Source of the DNA: Dastarcus helophoroides | Taxonomy: Eukaryota; Arthropoda; Insecta; Coleoptera; Bothrideridae | DNA: 64,000 nucleotides | Reading direction: 5' to 3' | NCBI GenBank assembly: GCA_028583605.1 | Contig: CM053334.1 | Span: forward strand, 22,122,368 to 22,186,367 | Part shown: positions 12,370 to 22,999 of the stretch, piece after piece | How the letters are laid out: each line of letters begins with the position of its first letter | How positions within the stretch are numbered: position 1 is the first letter of the stretch | Translations under genes and position numbers: made by a program | The notes under the pieces: model-generated | Seen by the model: the letters and a program-made list of their open reading frames with translations, nothing else | What the model was told of the DNA's origin: nothing | Database searches by the model: none

Positions 12370-12570
12370 TTAGATGCGATTATAAATATGTCATGAATTT
12401 AAATATTTTATTTAAACCAAAAAACAGAACGTAATACAACAACGAATAACATGAGTAGTGAGTAGCGAGTAGTGTTACATGTTAGACGCGATTATAAATA
12501 TAACATAAATCTAAACACTTTATTTAAACCAAGAAACAGAACGTAATACAACGAATAATATGAATCAATT
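12370..12570. repeat. Two-copy tandem repeat of about 112 bp
   Basis: The block beginning TTAGA(T/C)GCGATTATAAATAT and continuing through TTTATTTAAACCAA and CAGAACGTAATACAAC occurs at about 12370-12450 and 12480-12560. A GAGTAGTGAGTAGCGAGTAG run lies between the copies. Confidence 0.8.
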
Positions 12571-12592
12571 CGTAAATACTGAATGTTGAATG

Positions 12593-12642
12593 AATCACAA
12601 TAGGGCAGCGCGTATATTAAAACGCGCTGCCCTATTGTGATT
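12593..12642. repeat. Perfect 21-bp inverted repeat (hairpin)
   Basis: The arms AATCACAATAGGGCAGCGCG+T (12593-12613) and their exact complement (12622-12642) are separated by an 8-bp ATATTAAA loop. The arms are GC-rich against an AT-rich background. Three GTTGAAAGTG motifs follow at about 12652, 12683 and 12759. This may be the end of an unrecognised mobile element. Confidence 0.9.
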
Positions 12643-13102
12643 GATTGGTTGTGTTGAAAGTGCTGCGGCATAAAGTGCGACTGGTGTTGAAAGTGCGGCC
12701 ACTTGAAAATCGATTGCCCTAATTATTTTGCCAACTAATACCTGCAAAAATGGGAATGTTGAAAGTGTAATATGCAATTTTCCTTATCTTTATGCAATAG
12801 TATTGTTTACAGATTGTAAAATTTAAATTTCCTTCTATCCTATAAATTCTTCTCAAGTTTTATTCACATTCGAAACTGACAAATGTATTCATGGTCTTCT
12901 ATTTCATCTCTTTATTTTTTACTAGTTGCTAGAATTGTATCTTTGTAAAGTTTTTTGTTAAATAGGGAAGCCATTTTTTGTTTTTAAAAATCTCGACAAA
13001 CTCGAAGTTTCAATTTTTATTTTGTTTCTATTTGCAATGTTTTCGTTCTTAAAAATTTTTACAACGAAGTCTAAGCTCATTTTTAATGTATGTATATATA
13101 TC

Positions 13103-13165
13103 CAGACCCGTCAGAGAGGGGGGCAAAGGGGACAAATGCCCCGGGGCCCGCTCTCTATGGAGGCC
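13103..13165 (+). mobile_element. hAT-like left terminus, element interior to the right
   Basis: The end CAGACCCGTCAGAGAGGGGG followed by GGCAAATG-type and CCCCGGGGCCC blocks is the style of the widespread insect hAT terminus (CAGACCCGTC...GGGGGCAAA...CCCCGGGGCCC). The degenerate GTCGAAATTTTG array begins just inside it. No matching right end was found, so the element is truncated or its end has decayed. Confidence 0.5.
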
Positions 13166-13189
13166 CAGTAATCGGCCATGTTAGTAGTT

Positions 13190-14830
13190 CGTGAATTTCA
13201 AAAATGTTGAAGCCTCCTTTTTTTCGAGATTTCGTTTTAGAACTCAGAATTTTGACGTGACTAAATTTTTACTCGAAATTTGAGCTCTGTTTTTATTTTA
13301 AACCCGAAAAGTCAAATTTGCGTATGTCAGATTCATCAAAAAATTCGAAATTTTCTGAAAAAAGCAAATATTTCAAACAATTTGATTCATAAAAATTTGA
13401 AGATTCGAGAAGGGGCCAAAATTTTGAGAAGAGTTCGAGATTTCGAAAAAAAAGTCAGAATTTTGAAATATGCTTGATGTTTTGAAAAAAGGCAACACTT
13501 TGACAAAAATTCGAAATGAGAAAATGGCGAAATTTGCAAAAAGTGGAGAATCTAATAAAATTTCAAAAATTTGCTAAAAAATTCGAAATTTTCTGAAAAA
13601 AGGACTTTTCAAAAAATTTGATTCACAGAAATTTGAAGATTCAAGAAAGGATCAAAATTTTAAAAAAAGTTAAATATTTTCAAAAAAATCAGAATTTTGA
13701 AAAATGTTTGATATATTGAAAAAAAAGCAATACTTCGAAAAAAATTCGAAATTTTGATGAGAACATGGCCAAATTTTCAAAAAAAGTGGAGGATCTAAAA
13801 AAAATGTCGATAATTTGACAGCAGTCAAAACTAAGAAAAAGTGGAAGTTTTGGTAATAAAATATCGAAATTTATTAAGAAAGCGGAAATTCAGAACAAGG
13901 ATCGGAATTTTTAAAACACTTTAATTTTGAAAAAATCTAAGGAGAAACGAATTTTTTCAAAAAAGTGACATTTTTCAAATAACAGTCATGTCGTATGTCA
14001 AATTCATCAAAAAATTCGAAATTTTCTAAAAAAAGCAAATATTTCAAACAATTTGATTCATAAAAATTTGAAGATTCGAGAAGGGGCCAAAATTTTGAGA
14101 AGAGTTCGAGATTTCGAAAAAAAAGTCAGAATTTTGAAATATGCTTGATGTTTTGAAAAAAGGCAACACTTTGACAAAAATTCGAAATGAGAAAATGGCG
14201 AAATTTGCAAAAAGTGGAGAATCTAATAAAATTTCAAAAATTTGTCAAAAAATTCGAAATTTTCTGAAAAAAGGACGTTTCAAAAAATTTGATTCACAGA
14301 AATTTAAAGATTCGAGAAGGGATCAAAATTTTAAAAAAAGTTAAAAATTTTCAAAAAAATCAGAATTTTGAAAAATGTTTGATATATTGAAAAAAAGGCA
14401 ATACTTCGAAAAAAATTCGAAATTTTGACGAGAACATGGCCAAATTTTCAAAAAAAGTGGAGGATCTAATAAAGATCAAGATCAAATAAAGATCAAATTT
14501 GCATGTCAGATTTTCAAAAAAAAAAATCGAATTTTAAAATATACTCGAAATTTTAATAAGAAAATGGCAAAATTTCCAAAAAAAGTGGAGAATCTAAAAA
14601 AATTTCGAAAATTTGACAGTAAAAAAATTCGAAATTTTCTGAAAAAAAGGATTTTTCAAAAATTTTAATTCACAAATGTTGAGGTTCGAGAAAAATTCAA
14701 AATTTTGAAAAGCTTTTGAAATTTTCAAAAATACTTAAAATTTTAAAAAATGGCCTCCATTTTGAAAAAAGCTAGAACCTTGAGGAAAAATGAAAACTTG
14801 TAATAAAATGTAAAATTTTTTAAAAAGTGA
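13190..14830 (+). repeat. Degenerate GTCGAAATTTTGAAA array with a 478-bp duplication
   Basis: Purine-rich degenerate array, plus orientation. A 478-bp segment at 13321-13798 recurs almost unchanged at 13992-14469 (period 671). Inside each copy a roughly 237-bp sub-repeat (AATTTGATTCA...AAATTTGAAGATTC) occurs twice. Open frames inside (13280-13477, 14141-14344) are duplicates of each other and are repeat artefacts. Confidence 0.85.
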
Positions 14831-14849
14831 AAACTTTCAAGATTACATT

Positions 14850-16840
14850 ATTATTAATGGAGGTATTACAATACAATCGGAATAGTATTTACCAGGCAAA
14901 TAAAATCGATTCGTCGAATTAGACCGATCTCAAGTAAAATATTTAAACAAGATGGTGAAAATTGCTCGTTCGAGCGTGTTACCTTTGTGTTTGGGAATAT
15001 CAATTGTGTTCTCAGTAGTCTTTGGTAAAACAAACGAAAGTCGTCGGTTCGACAAATCGGATTGGGAATAGAAAGGTGAATGGAATAACGTCCTTAAGGA
15101 CTCAAAGATTATTCTCCTTTTCCCCTAGCGCAACTCTAATCTTTGCCAAATGTTTACATTTCCAATAAAACGAATCCGATTGTGTATTTTCTACCGCTAT
15201 ATCGACATCGCCTCTTCCATCAATCCATTCATTCGGCGCGGGGAATCCCTCAATTATCAGGATTTGAAATAATTCAGAGGCATGTTGTTTCTTCGTGACT
15301 TTGTAACGATTATGATAAAGCTCGAGTGAAAAGCCGGGGAAAATTGAAATAGGTGAACGGGGGCGGCGCGGCGTGGAGAGAAAGGGTTGCTTAGAAATAA
15401 CGCCAAGGTCCGGTATCTGCGGTGATTAAACCAAACAATATCAAAGATATGGGTTTCTTGCGCCGCCAAGGAGAGATATATAGGGATATTTATGTATGTA
15501 AAGTTGGCCGAAGATTACTCCCTGTTAATCTCCAGTCACAAAGTTGGTAAGACTGCTCGCGCTTCGTTAACAATAGATTGTAAATTATGACTAGCTGGCC
15601 ATTGTTTATACAAGATGCTACCAAGACGTGGCCCGGTTTTCCTTCACTTACTTGTTCTGCTAGATTTCACCTCACGTTTAATGATTGTTCCAACAGAGAG
15701 ATAAGGGTTTTTGCCCAACTAATTTAGAGCTCGCCGCATGAATAACGTTAATATGATATCCTTTATTCGCTTTTGCGAGATAGGTGTTTATGATTCATAT
15801 TTTAGATAGAGACGGTCTAAAAACCAACAATAAGGAACCATTCGCCATTTACGTGTTGTTACAACAGCTTGTATATAACACTAAAATTGTCAAATTACTT
15901 TCAATTTTAGAAACGACATCTCGTTGTGTTTGTCGTTCTTGAAATGATACTGAATTGTAAAAACAGACAACTGAATAAATATTTTTTAGCAAAAAAGACT
16001 CCTTCTTAAAGAACCGACAATAAAATGGAACAAGTGCCTAATCAGTTTACTTAAATCCAATTCTAGTACCTAGTCAAGATAAGGAAGGATTCAAAGGTCT
16101 TCAACATAGCGTGGCACTGGTCTGTTTTTGACAAATTAAAGTCTTATGGATTTTTATCCAGTCTTTGTTATTTGATATCCAATTGAGATAGGTCATCAAC
16201 AGTAATTGTAGTAAAAAGTTATTGCTTAAGCGAGACGTAAACGCGAGACTGCCACCACTACTCAATTTTTAGCATAGACTATCCATGTGGATACAATACC
16301 AGAAATCTCCAAGCCGCTTTGCGATAGATTTTCTGAGCCGACACCACTGTTTGTGCAACGGAGCTTTAGTCAAAGGCGCTTAGAAAGAGTAGTAAAGCGG
16401 CTATGTTGCCATAACTTCAGGATGTTTTCCTAACATGCTGAATGAAGCATCGACATTCCGTAAGATGTGTAATTTCAAATTCCGATTACGAAAAAACGAT
16501 ATCGCTAAAAATCCTCATATTTTATTATTTCATTCATAGTATCATTTTATATATGTTGGTTTTTTAGAAAAATGTATAAAGAGGTTTGGCCGGAATGAAT
16601 TAAAATTTCTTCTGTTAATCCGGTTTCACCTATAGCTTACATGTTAAAAATCGCAAGTTTGACATTGAATATCTTGACTTTGGCACCGGTATGGATCATT
16701 AAGTTTGCAGGTGTATGAGTAACACTATTAGTGATATCGATAAGGAATTTAGAGACAATCTATAGAAAAGCAATTAAGCCTACTTTCTATATGAAATACC
16801 CTAGTGACGAATCTCTGCAGGTTACCATTGATGACATATC
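14850..16840. other. Unique intergenic DNA, no gene recognised
   Basis: Non-repetitive sequence. A locally GC-richer patch lies at about 15230-15480 (GGGGGCGGCGCGGCGTGGAG at about 15359-15378). It could be regulatory or exonic, but no open frame there shows a known domain. I found no splice-linked coding model. Confidence 0.4.
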
Positions 16841-16844
16841 TTCT

Positions 16845-18214
16845 TATTTTTCTTCTGCTTCTTTTTCCTCTTTTCCCCTTTCTCTTCCTCTTCCTCTTCA
16901 TCTTCTTCTTTCTCTTCATCTTCTTCCTCTTCTTCCTCTTCTGCTTCCTCTTCTTCCTCCTCTTCTTCCCCCTTTCTTCTTCTTCTTCTCCCTCTTCTTC
17001 CTCTTTTTCTTTCCCTTCTTCCCCTTCTTCTTGTCCTTTCTCTTTTCCTTTCTCCTCTTCCTCCTCTTCTTCCTCTTTTTCTTCTTTCCCTCTTCCCCTT
17101 CTTTTTCTTCTTCTTCTTCCTGTTCTTCCTATTTTTCTTCCCCTTCTTTTCTTTTTTCTTTCTCTTCCTCTTCCTCTTCTTCTTCTCTTCCTCTTCCTCT
17201 TCTTCTTTCTCTTCCTCTTCTTCCTCTTCTGCTTCCTCTTCTTCTTCCTCTTCTTCCCCTCTTCTTTTTTCCCCTCTTCTTCTACTTCTTCTTCCTCTTT
17301 TCCTTTCCCGTCTTCTTTCTTTTATTCTTGTCCTTTCTCTTTTCCTTTCTCTTTTTCCTCTTCTTCTTCTTCTTCTTCCCCTCTTCCTCTTCTTCTTTCT
17401 CTTCTCCTTATTCCTCTTCTTTCTATTTTTCTTCCCATTCTTTTTCATCTTCTTCCTCTTGTTTTCTTTCTCTTCCCATTTCTCTTCCTCTTCTTTTTCC
17501 TCTTCTTCTTCTTCCTATTCTTCTTCCTCTTCTTCTTCCCCTTCTTCTCCTTCTTCTTCTTTCTCTTCTTCCTATTTTTCTTCCCCTTCTTTTTTCTCTC
17601 CTTCTTCCTCTTCTTCTTCTTCTTCCTCTTCTTCTTTCTCTTCCTTTTCTTCTTCCTCTTCTGCTTCCTCTTCTTTTTCCTCTTCTTCCCCCTCTTCTTG
17701 TTCCCCCTCTTCTTTTACTTCTTCCTCTCTTTCTTTCCCTTCTTCTTTCTCTTTCTCTGTTCCTTTCTCTTTTTCCTCTTCTTCTTTTTCCCTCTCTTTC
17801 TCTTCTTTCTCTTCTTCTTCTTATCCCTCTTCTTCCTATTTTTCTTCCCCTTCTTTTTCATCTTCTTCTTCCTCTTCTTTTTCTTTTATTTTCCTCTTTT
17901 TCTTCCTCTTTTTCTTCGTCGTTTTCTTTCCCCTCTTCTTCCTCTTCTTTTTCTTTCTCTCTTCCTTTCTCTTCTTCCTCCTCTTCTTCCTCTTCTTTTT
18001 CCTCTTCTTCTTCTTCCTATTTTTCTTCCTCTTCTTCTTCTTCCTATTTTTCTTCCTCTTCTTCTTCCTCTTTTTCTTCCTCTTCTTCTGCCTCTTCCTT
18101 TTCTTCTTTCTCTTTTTCTTCCTCTTCTTCTTTTTTTTCTTTTTCTTCTTCTTCCGCTTCTTCTTTTTCTTCCTCTTCTTCTTCTTCTTCCGCTTCTTCT
18201 TCTTCTTCTGTCTT
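16845..18214. repeat. 1.37-kb polypyrimidine (TTC/TTCC) tract
   Basis: Almost uninterrupted C/T on the plus strand, built from TTCTTCC-like triplets and hexamers, with rare A or G. It abuts the 3' end of the minus-strand RTE-like relic, so on that strand it is a GAA/GGAA-rich tail. Stop-free frames of 200-490 codons on both strands are composition artefacts. Confidence 0.95.
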
Positions 18215-18215
18215 A

Positions 18216-18660
18216 TAATGTAGGCAAATTGCCTGTTTTTTCTTGTCTTTGCCTCTGAGTATTTGCTTGGAATATTGTCACACCAGCGCTTTTGGGGTCT
18301 TCCAGTGCTTCTTCGTCCTACTGATGACTTATCTCTTGTTATCCTAACGATTCTGTTTTCAGCCATGCGATCGATGTGCTTGTTCCATTCTATCTTTCTG
18401 TTTAGCGATATTTTGATATTTTGGACATTCTTCTAATATTTTCATTTCTCTGTCTGTTCATTAATATTTTTCCTGCTATTTTAAGTATTATTTTCATTTC
18501 TGTTGTCTCTAACACTCTTCTTGCTTTTGGTGTCTCAAGCCGAGTTTCGACTGTGTCATTATGGGTCTCATTGCAGTCTTGTAGATTGTAGATGATGACA
18601 TATCATGCGAGGTATTAATATTGAGGTACCTAAGGGCTCTATTCCGTGTCCATTTCTATT
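18216..18660 (-). pseudogene. RTE-like LINE reverse transcriptase, C-terminal relic
   Basis: On the minus strand the reading ETRLETPKARRVLETTEMK, then IAGKILMNRQRNENIRR, then MAENRIVRITRDKS and GRRSTGRPQKRWCDNI follows the C-terminal tail typical of RTE-like LINE polyproteins in insects (YKTAIRPIMTY...RPRKRWCDN). The upstream part reads IYKTAMRPIMT in another frame. At least two frameshifts and a stop separate the pieces, and the polymerase core is missing. The last piece (ATG at 18366) runs without a stop into the polypurine tract, giving a lysine/arginine-rich tail. It is a dead copy. Confidence 0.8.
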
Positions 18661-18677
18661 TCTAGTACACATAAACT

Positions 18678-18992
18678 CCCCTTCCTCTTCTTTCTCTTCC
18701 TCTTTCTTTTCCTCTTCTTCTTCCTCTGCTTCCTCTTCTTCCTCTTCTGCTTCCTCTTCTTCTTCCTCTTCTTCCCCCTCTTCTTCCCCCTCTTCTTCCC
18801 CTTCTTCTTCTTTTTCCTCTTTTTCTGTCCCTTCTTCTTCCTCTTCTTCTTTTCCTTTCTCTTTTCCTTTCTCTTCTTCCTAATCTTCTTTTTCCTCTTC
18901 TTCTTCTTCCCCTTCTTCCTCTTCTTCTTCCTCTGCTTCTTCTTCCTCTTCTTCTTTTTCTTCTTTTTCTTCTTCCTCTTCTTCTTCCTATC
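18678..18992. repeat. Second polypyrimidine tract
   Basis: Like 16845-18214, a TTCTTCC-rich tract, about 315 bp. It lies on the other (5') side of the LINE relic, so the relic is sandwiched between two GA-rich tracts. Either the tracts expanded from LINE-associated microsatellite, or one LINE inserted into a pre-existing tract. Confidence 0.95.
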
Positions 18993-19024
18993 AGCTGTCA
19001 ACTTTCTATCCGGTATGTAGTTAA

Positions 19025-21100
19025 GCACAAAAATATGAAATTGTTGAAAAAAGGCGAGATTTTCAAAAAGATCGAGATTTTTAAAAGATCGAGATTTTTG
19101 ATAAAGATCCAGATGTTGAAAAAATTGAAAATTCAAATAAGTTGAAATTTTCAAAATTCGAAATTTTTGAAAATGCCAATGTTTGCAAAAAATTCAAAGT
19201 GTTGAATTTTGTCGAATTCTTCAAAAAATGTTGGCCATTTTAAAGGAAATTTCGAAAAAAGTTGAAATGTTGACAAAAGATCGAAATTTTGAAAAAAGTC
19301 GAATTTTTCGAATAAGTAAAAATATTCAGATATTTCGAAATGTCCAGAAATGTTCAAATTTTTAGAGAGTAAAAGTTTTTAAAAAGTAAAATATTTTAAG
19401 AAAGAAAAATTTAAAAAAAAATTATATTTTTGAGAAAATAAGGTGAATTTTTGTAAATAACTGATTGACAACGACTGATTTTTTTTTGTTAAATTAAAAA
19501 AAAAATTCACCCAAAATATTGTTCTTTTTTAAAAAATCTCTAACTTTTTTTAAAAATTGTGATTATTCAAAATTTCGATTTTTTCAAATATTACACTTTT
19601 CAAAATTTCGACTTTTTTTTAGAAAAATTTAAGTTTTTGATAATATTGACTTTTTTCTTTGATATTTAGACTTGTCGAAAATTTGACTGAAAATTTTTCA
19701 TTTTTTTAAATCTCAATATTTTCTCAAAATTTTAAACGTTTAGATTATTTTTGAGAATTTCGCCTTTTTTAAAAATATCAAACTTGGAACTTTTTTGAAA
19801 TTCTAGAAATTTTTAAAAATACTCACTTTTTTAATTGGTTTTTAATTTTAATCTTATTTTTTTAATTTTTTTTTTCGAAAATTTTGACTTGAAAGTTTTC
19901 ACCTTCAAATTTTTTTTGAAAATTTGGACTTCAAAAGTTTCCACTTTTTGAAAGTTATTACATCTTTTTTTGAACATTTTCTTCTTTTCAAAATTTTAGC
20001 CTGTTTTCGAAATCCTGATTTTGTTTTGAAAATTTCGACCTTTAACTTTTGAACCTTAAATATCGACTTTTGAAAATTTCGCCCATTTTTCGAAATTGCA
20101 ATTTAAAAAAAATTGTATTATTTGAAAATTTCAAGGATTTTCCAATTTTCAGTTTCTTCAGTTTCATTTTTCTGAAAATTTGGCAATTTTTGGTTAAATT
20201 TAGACTTTTTTAAAAATGTCAACATTTGTTTTTAAAATTTCAACTTTCTTTGCAAAATTTAGACTTTTTTTTTGTAAATTTAGAAAAGTTTTTTAGTCAA
20301 AAAGTTTTTCTTTTTAAAAATGTTTCACCTTCTTTAAAAATTGTAACCATCCACAATTTCGACTTTACCAAATATTTTCAAAATTTCAAAATTTTTTGAA
20401 AATGTGGACCTTTTTCAGTATTTAGACTTTTCGTAAAGTTGATTGAAAATTTCTCAATTTTTTTTTTAATATTGACATTTTTTTCAAACTTTCGACTATT
20501 TTTGAACTTTTACGGCTCTTTCACACGGAGAGCCGCAAGGCTCGCCCTCGCGAGCGCGAGATTTTTCTGCTCCTACCTTGCAATGTAAAGGCCCGTGCGT
20601 CCCGTGTGAAAGCTCCATTGTACTCTGCCTTTCAATCTTGGGAGCCGTCCGCTCGCTCGCGAGTGCGAGCCTTACGTCTCTCCGTGTGAAAGAGCCGTTA
20701 GAATAATTTTAAAAATTTTGCCTTTTTTCAAAACCTCGAATATTTTGAAAATATCAAAATGTTAGCATTTATTTTTAAAAAATTTCTTTGAAAATCTTAA
20801 GTTTTTTGGAAATTTTTCAAAATTTCGACATTTTTTGAAAATTTTGACTCACATTTTCGACCTTTTCAATATTTTAACTTTGTTTTTTTAAAAATTCTGT
20901 CCATTTTTCAAAATGTTGAGAAGTCGAATTTTTTTTTTGAAAATTTCTCCTTATTTTCAAATTTTTTATGAAAATTTAGTTATTTTTCCAAAATTTTTAC
21001 GTTTACCAAGTTTCAACCTTTTAGAGAATCTGAACTGCTTCTATATTTTCAAGTTAATGAATCTCAAAAAAGATTTAAAATAATTTGAAATTATTTGCTA
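19025..21100. repeat. Degenerate GTCGAAATTTTG array with an orientation switch
   Basis: From 19025 to about 19450 the motif runs in plus (A-rich) orientation. From about 19460 to 21100 it runs in minus orientation (TTTTGAAAATTTCGACTTTT). The switch is sharp. A PIF/Harbinger-like MITE is inserted at 20513-20697. There are no genes. Confidence 0.8.
20513..20697. mobile_element. PIF/Harbinger-like MITE with TTA target duplication
   Basis: A 185-bp GC-rich element in AT-rich DNA. The ends are CGGCTCTTTCACACGGAGAG and its complement. The inverted similarity runs about 46 bp with few mismatches, through AAGGCTCGC and CTCGCGAGCG. TTA flanks both sides (20510-20512 and 20698-20700), the 3-bp target expected for PIF/Harbinger. 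It is non-coding. Confidence 0.85.
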
Positions 21101-21245
21101 AGATGAAATATTCTTTTCAAAAATTGTTAAAGCAATCATATGAGTTGCTGTAGATATCGTATGTTTTAAAAGTGGTATTTTTTTCAAAAATTTGAATAAT
21201 TAAAAGGTTTTAGAAACTTTAAGTTAACCTAAATGAACCAAAGAA

Positions 21246-21356
21246 CACCGAAATCGATATATTGTTGTTGTAAATATTTTCAACTGGAGCACGTTCGACT
21301 GCTTCATTAAAGAATCTTCAAACTTGCTTTGTTATCTTATTATTTTAATAAAAACG
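21246..21356 (+). repeat. Direct repeat, copy 1 of 2
   Basis: A 111-bp block beginning CACCGAAATCGATATATTG, containing AGCACGTTCG and TTCATTAAAGAATCTTCAAA, and ending TTATTTTAATAAAAACG. The second copy lies 820 bp downstream in the same orientation. Confidence 0.85.
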
Positions 21357-22065
21357 TATTTAAAATTGGTGAAGCCTTTTCCAATTTATGTTCTCCATTG
21401 AAATCGAGAAGTTATTTAATTGTTGAAATGTGCTGCAGCCGTCAAATTGATATTTTTGATGATGTATCGCTTTGTGATCAAATTACTTAAAATTTCAATA
21501 AACGCAAATCCGTCTGACATAAAAGCGGACCATCAAAGACCTAATAAATTGACAAAGACATAAACGATGAATAATCAATTTTTCAAATATTTTACATGCA
21601 GCTTTCAAGGGAAAATGGCTTAATAAAAGTATAAGCACGACGCAGCCAACCAACAAAGTAACTCCATTGATCCTTCCCCTTTACAAGGATTTATCCTGCG
21701 AGATTCTCCTGAGCGTCCCTAAGTCTATACACAATGATATCAAAGCCATCTTAGATATTGCTAATATTTAATATTTCCCGTAATTGATGCTCCTTTGACG
21801 TGATCGAAGATAAAAACGTTGCTTAAATATTCAGCGTTTTACGTGTATAATTTTAGATTTTCCTTTGCCTGGGGTAATGTGCAATTTATACGCCGAGCTT
21901 TTCGCTTCGCAAGCTGCCCTTGGAGCTTTCCGCTTCTCGATAATTCGAAATTTCAGCTGCAACGCATCCAGAATCATTTCTAATTGGGCTAATATTAACA
22001 ATAAGCCACCCAAAAGTAACTTAGATTAAAAATTAAATTAATGTCTGTTTGGAAATTCCCGATAA

Positions 22066-22177
22066 CATCGAAATCGATATATTGTTTTTGTAAATATTTT
22101 CAACAGTAGCACGTTCGGCTGTGTTCATTAAAGAATCTTCAAACTCGCTTCGTTATCTTATTATTTTAATAAAAACG
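22066..22177 (+). repeat. Direct repeat, copy 2 of 2
   Basis: About 90% identical by eye to 21246-21356, same orientation. The flanks differ. The pair could be two insertions of one short element or a segmental duplication with loss. Confidence 0.85.
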
Positions 22178-22999
22178 GCTTTGTAATAATGCCGGGTGGG
22201 ATAGAATTAGCATGCTCCGTTCTAAGTAGTATACGTTTATTTACATCGAAGTCTGAATGTGAGGGTAAGGGGGTAACTGCCAAGGAAAGTCGACACCAAT
22301 ATGCATTCACTACATTTTACTACAACCAAAGCTCTATCTGAACTGACACCTCTCGCCATCGAAGCATTTCCAGATATTTAAATAACGTGCCCCCTTTCCT
22401 GTCTATCCCTCCATCCCTTACCGAAACGTTCGTATGATACCGGGAGAGAACGAGATAAAAAACATCGAAGCGTGCAGAATTACGTTTTAAGGCGCGTATT
22501 ATATATATAATTACATCGAGATCATTAGGATGCAAATTTTCTTTAACTTGTGTATCCAGTGTTTGCGAACGGTCGCCTTGGAATATTATTTTGGATTAAT
22601 TCGGGAATATCTTTTTGCAGATCAGCAAGTAATGTTTCTTATCCGGTTATTTTGGCTCCTTCGGGAACCCTTTCGTTCAAACCAGACTAATGAGTATTAG
22701 TTTTGTTCTGGCTGGATTCGACTGATACCAGCATTGATATACGTTTTCTTATTTCCCAGTTTTATTCAAATTCGAGCAGTCTCATTTTCATGAAACTCCT
22801 GCAACCGGAATAATTTCGCTTGATCCCTGAAAATTTAAATCTCTATTTTCGGCGATAACGTTGAAGTATCTACCAGATAATCTAGTGTTAATCTAGGGTG
22901 TCTTTCATGGTATTGCATTTAGGAAAGATTGTAAACCAATTTTTTTTCCAAAATTTTCAGTTAAACTACAAGGAACCTGTTTGGATTTTTCTTCGATAA

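Larger units (their letters stand above)
21101..22990. other. Mostly unique intergenic DNA
   Basis: No supported gene. It contains the direct-repeat pair described separately (21246-21356 and 22066-22177). Small open frames at 21831-22013 and 22320-22535 (minus) show no known domain. Confidence 0.45.

Noticed and set aside
16731..18366. Stop-free frames of 176-495 codons on both strands, rich in Ser/Phe/Leu/Pro or Lys/Arg/Glu
   Set aside because: They are translations of a polypyrimidine/polypurine tract; several frames on both strands are open at once. Only the short minus-strand part at 18230-18366 has LINE homology, and that is a relic.
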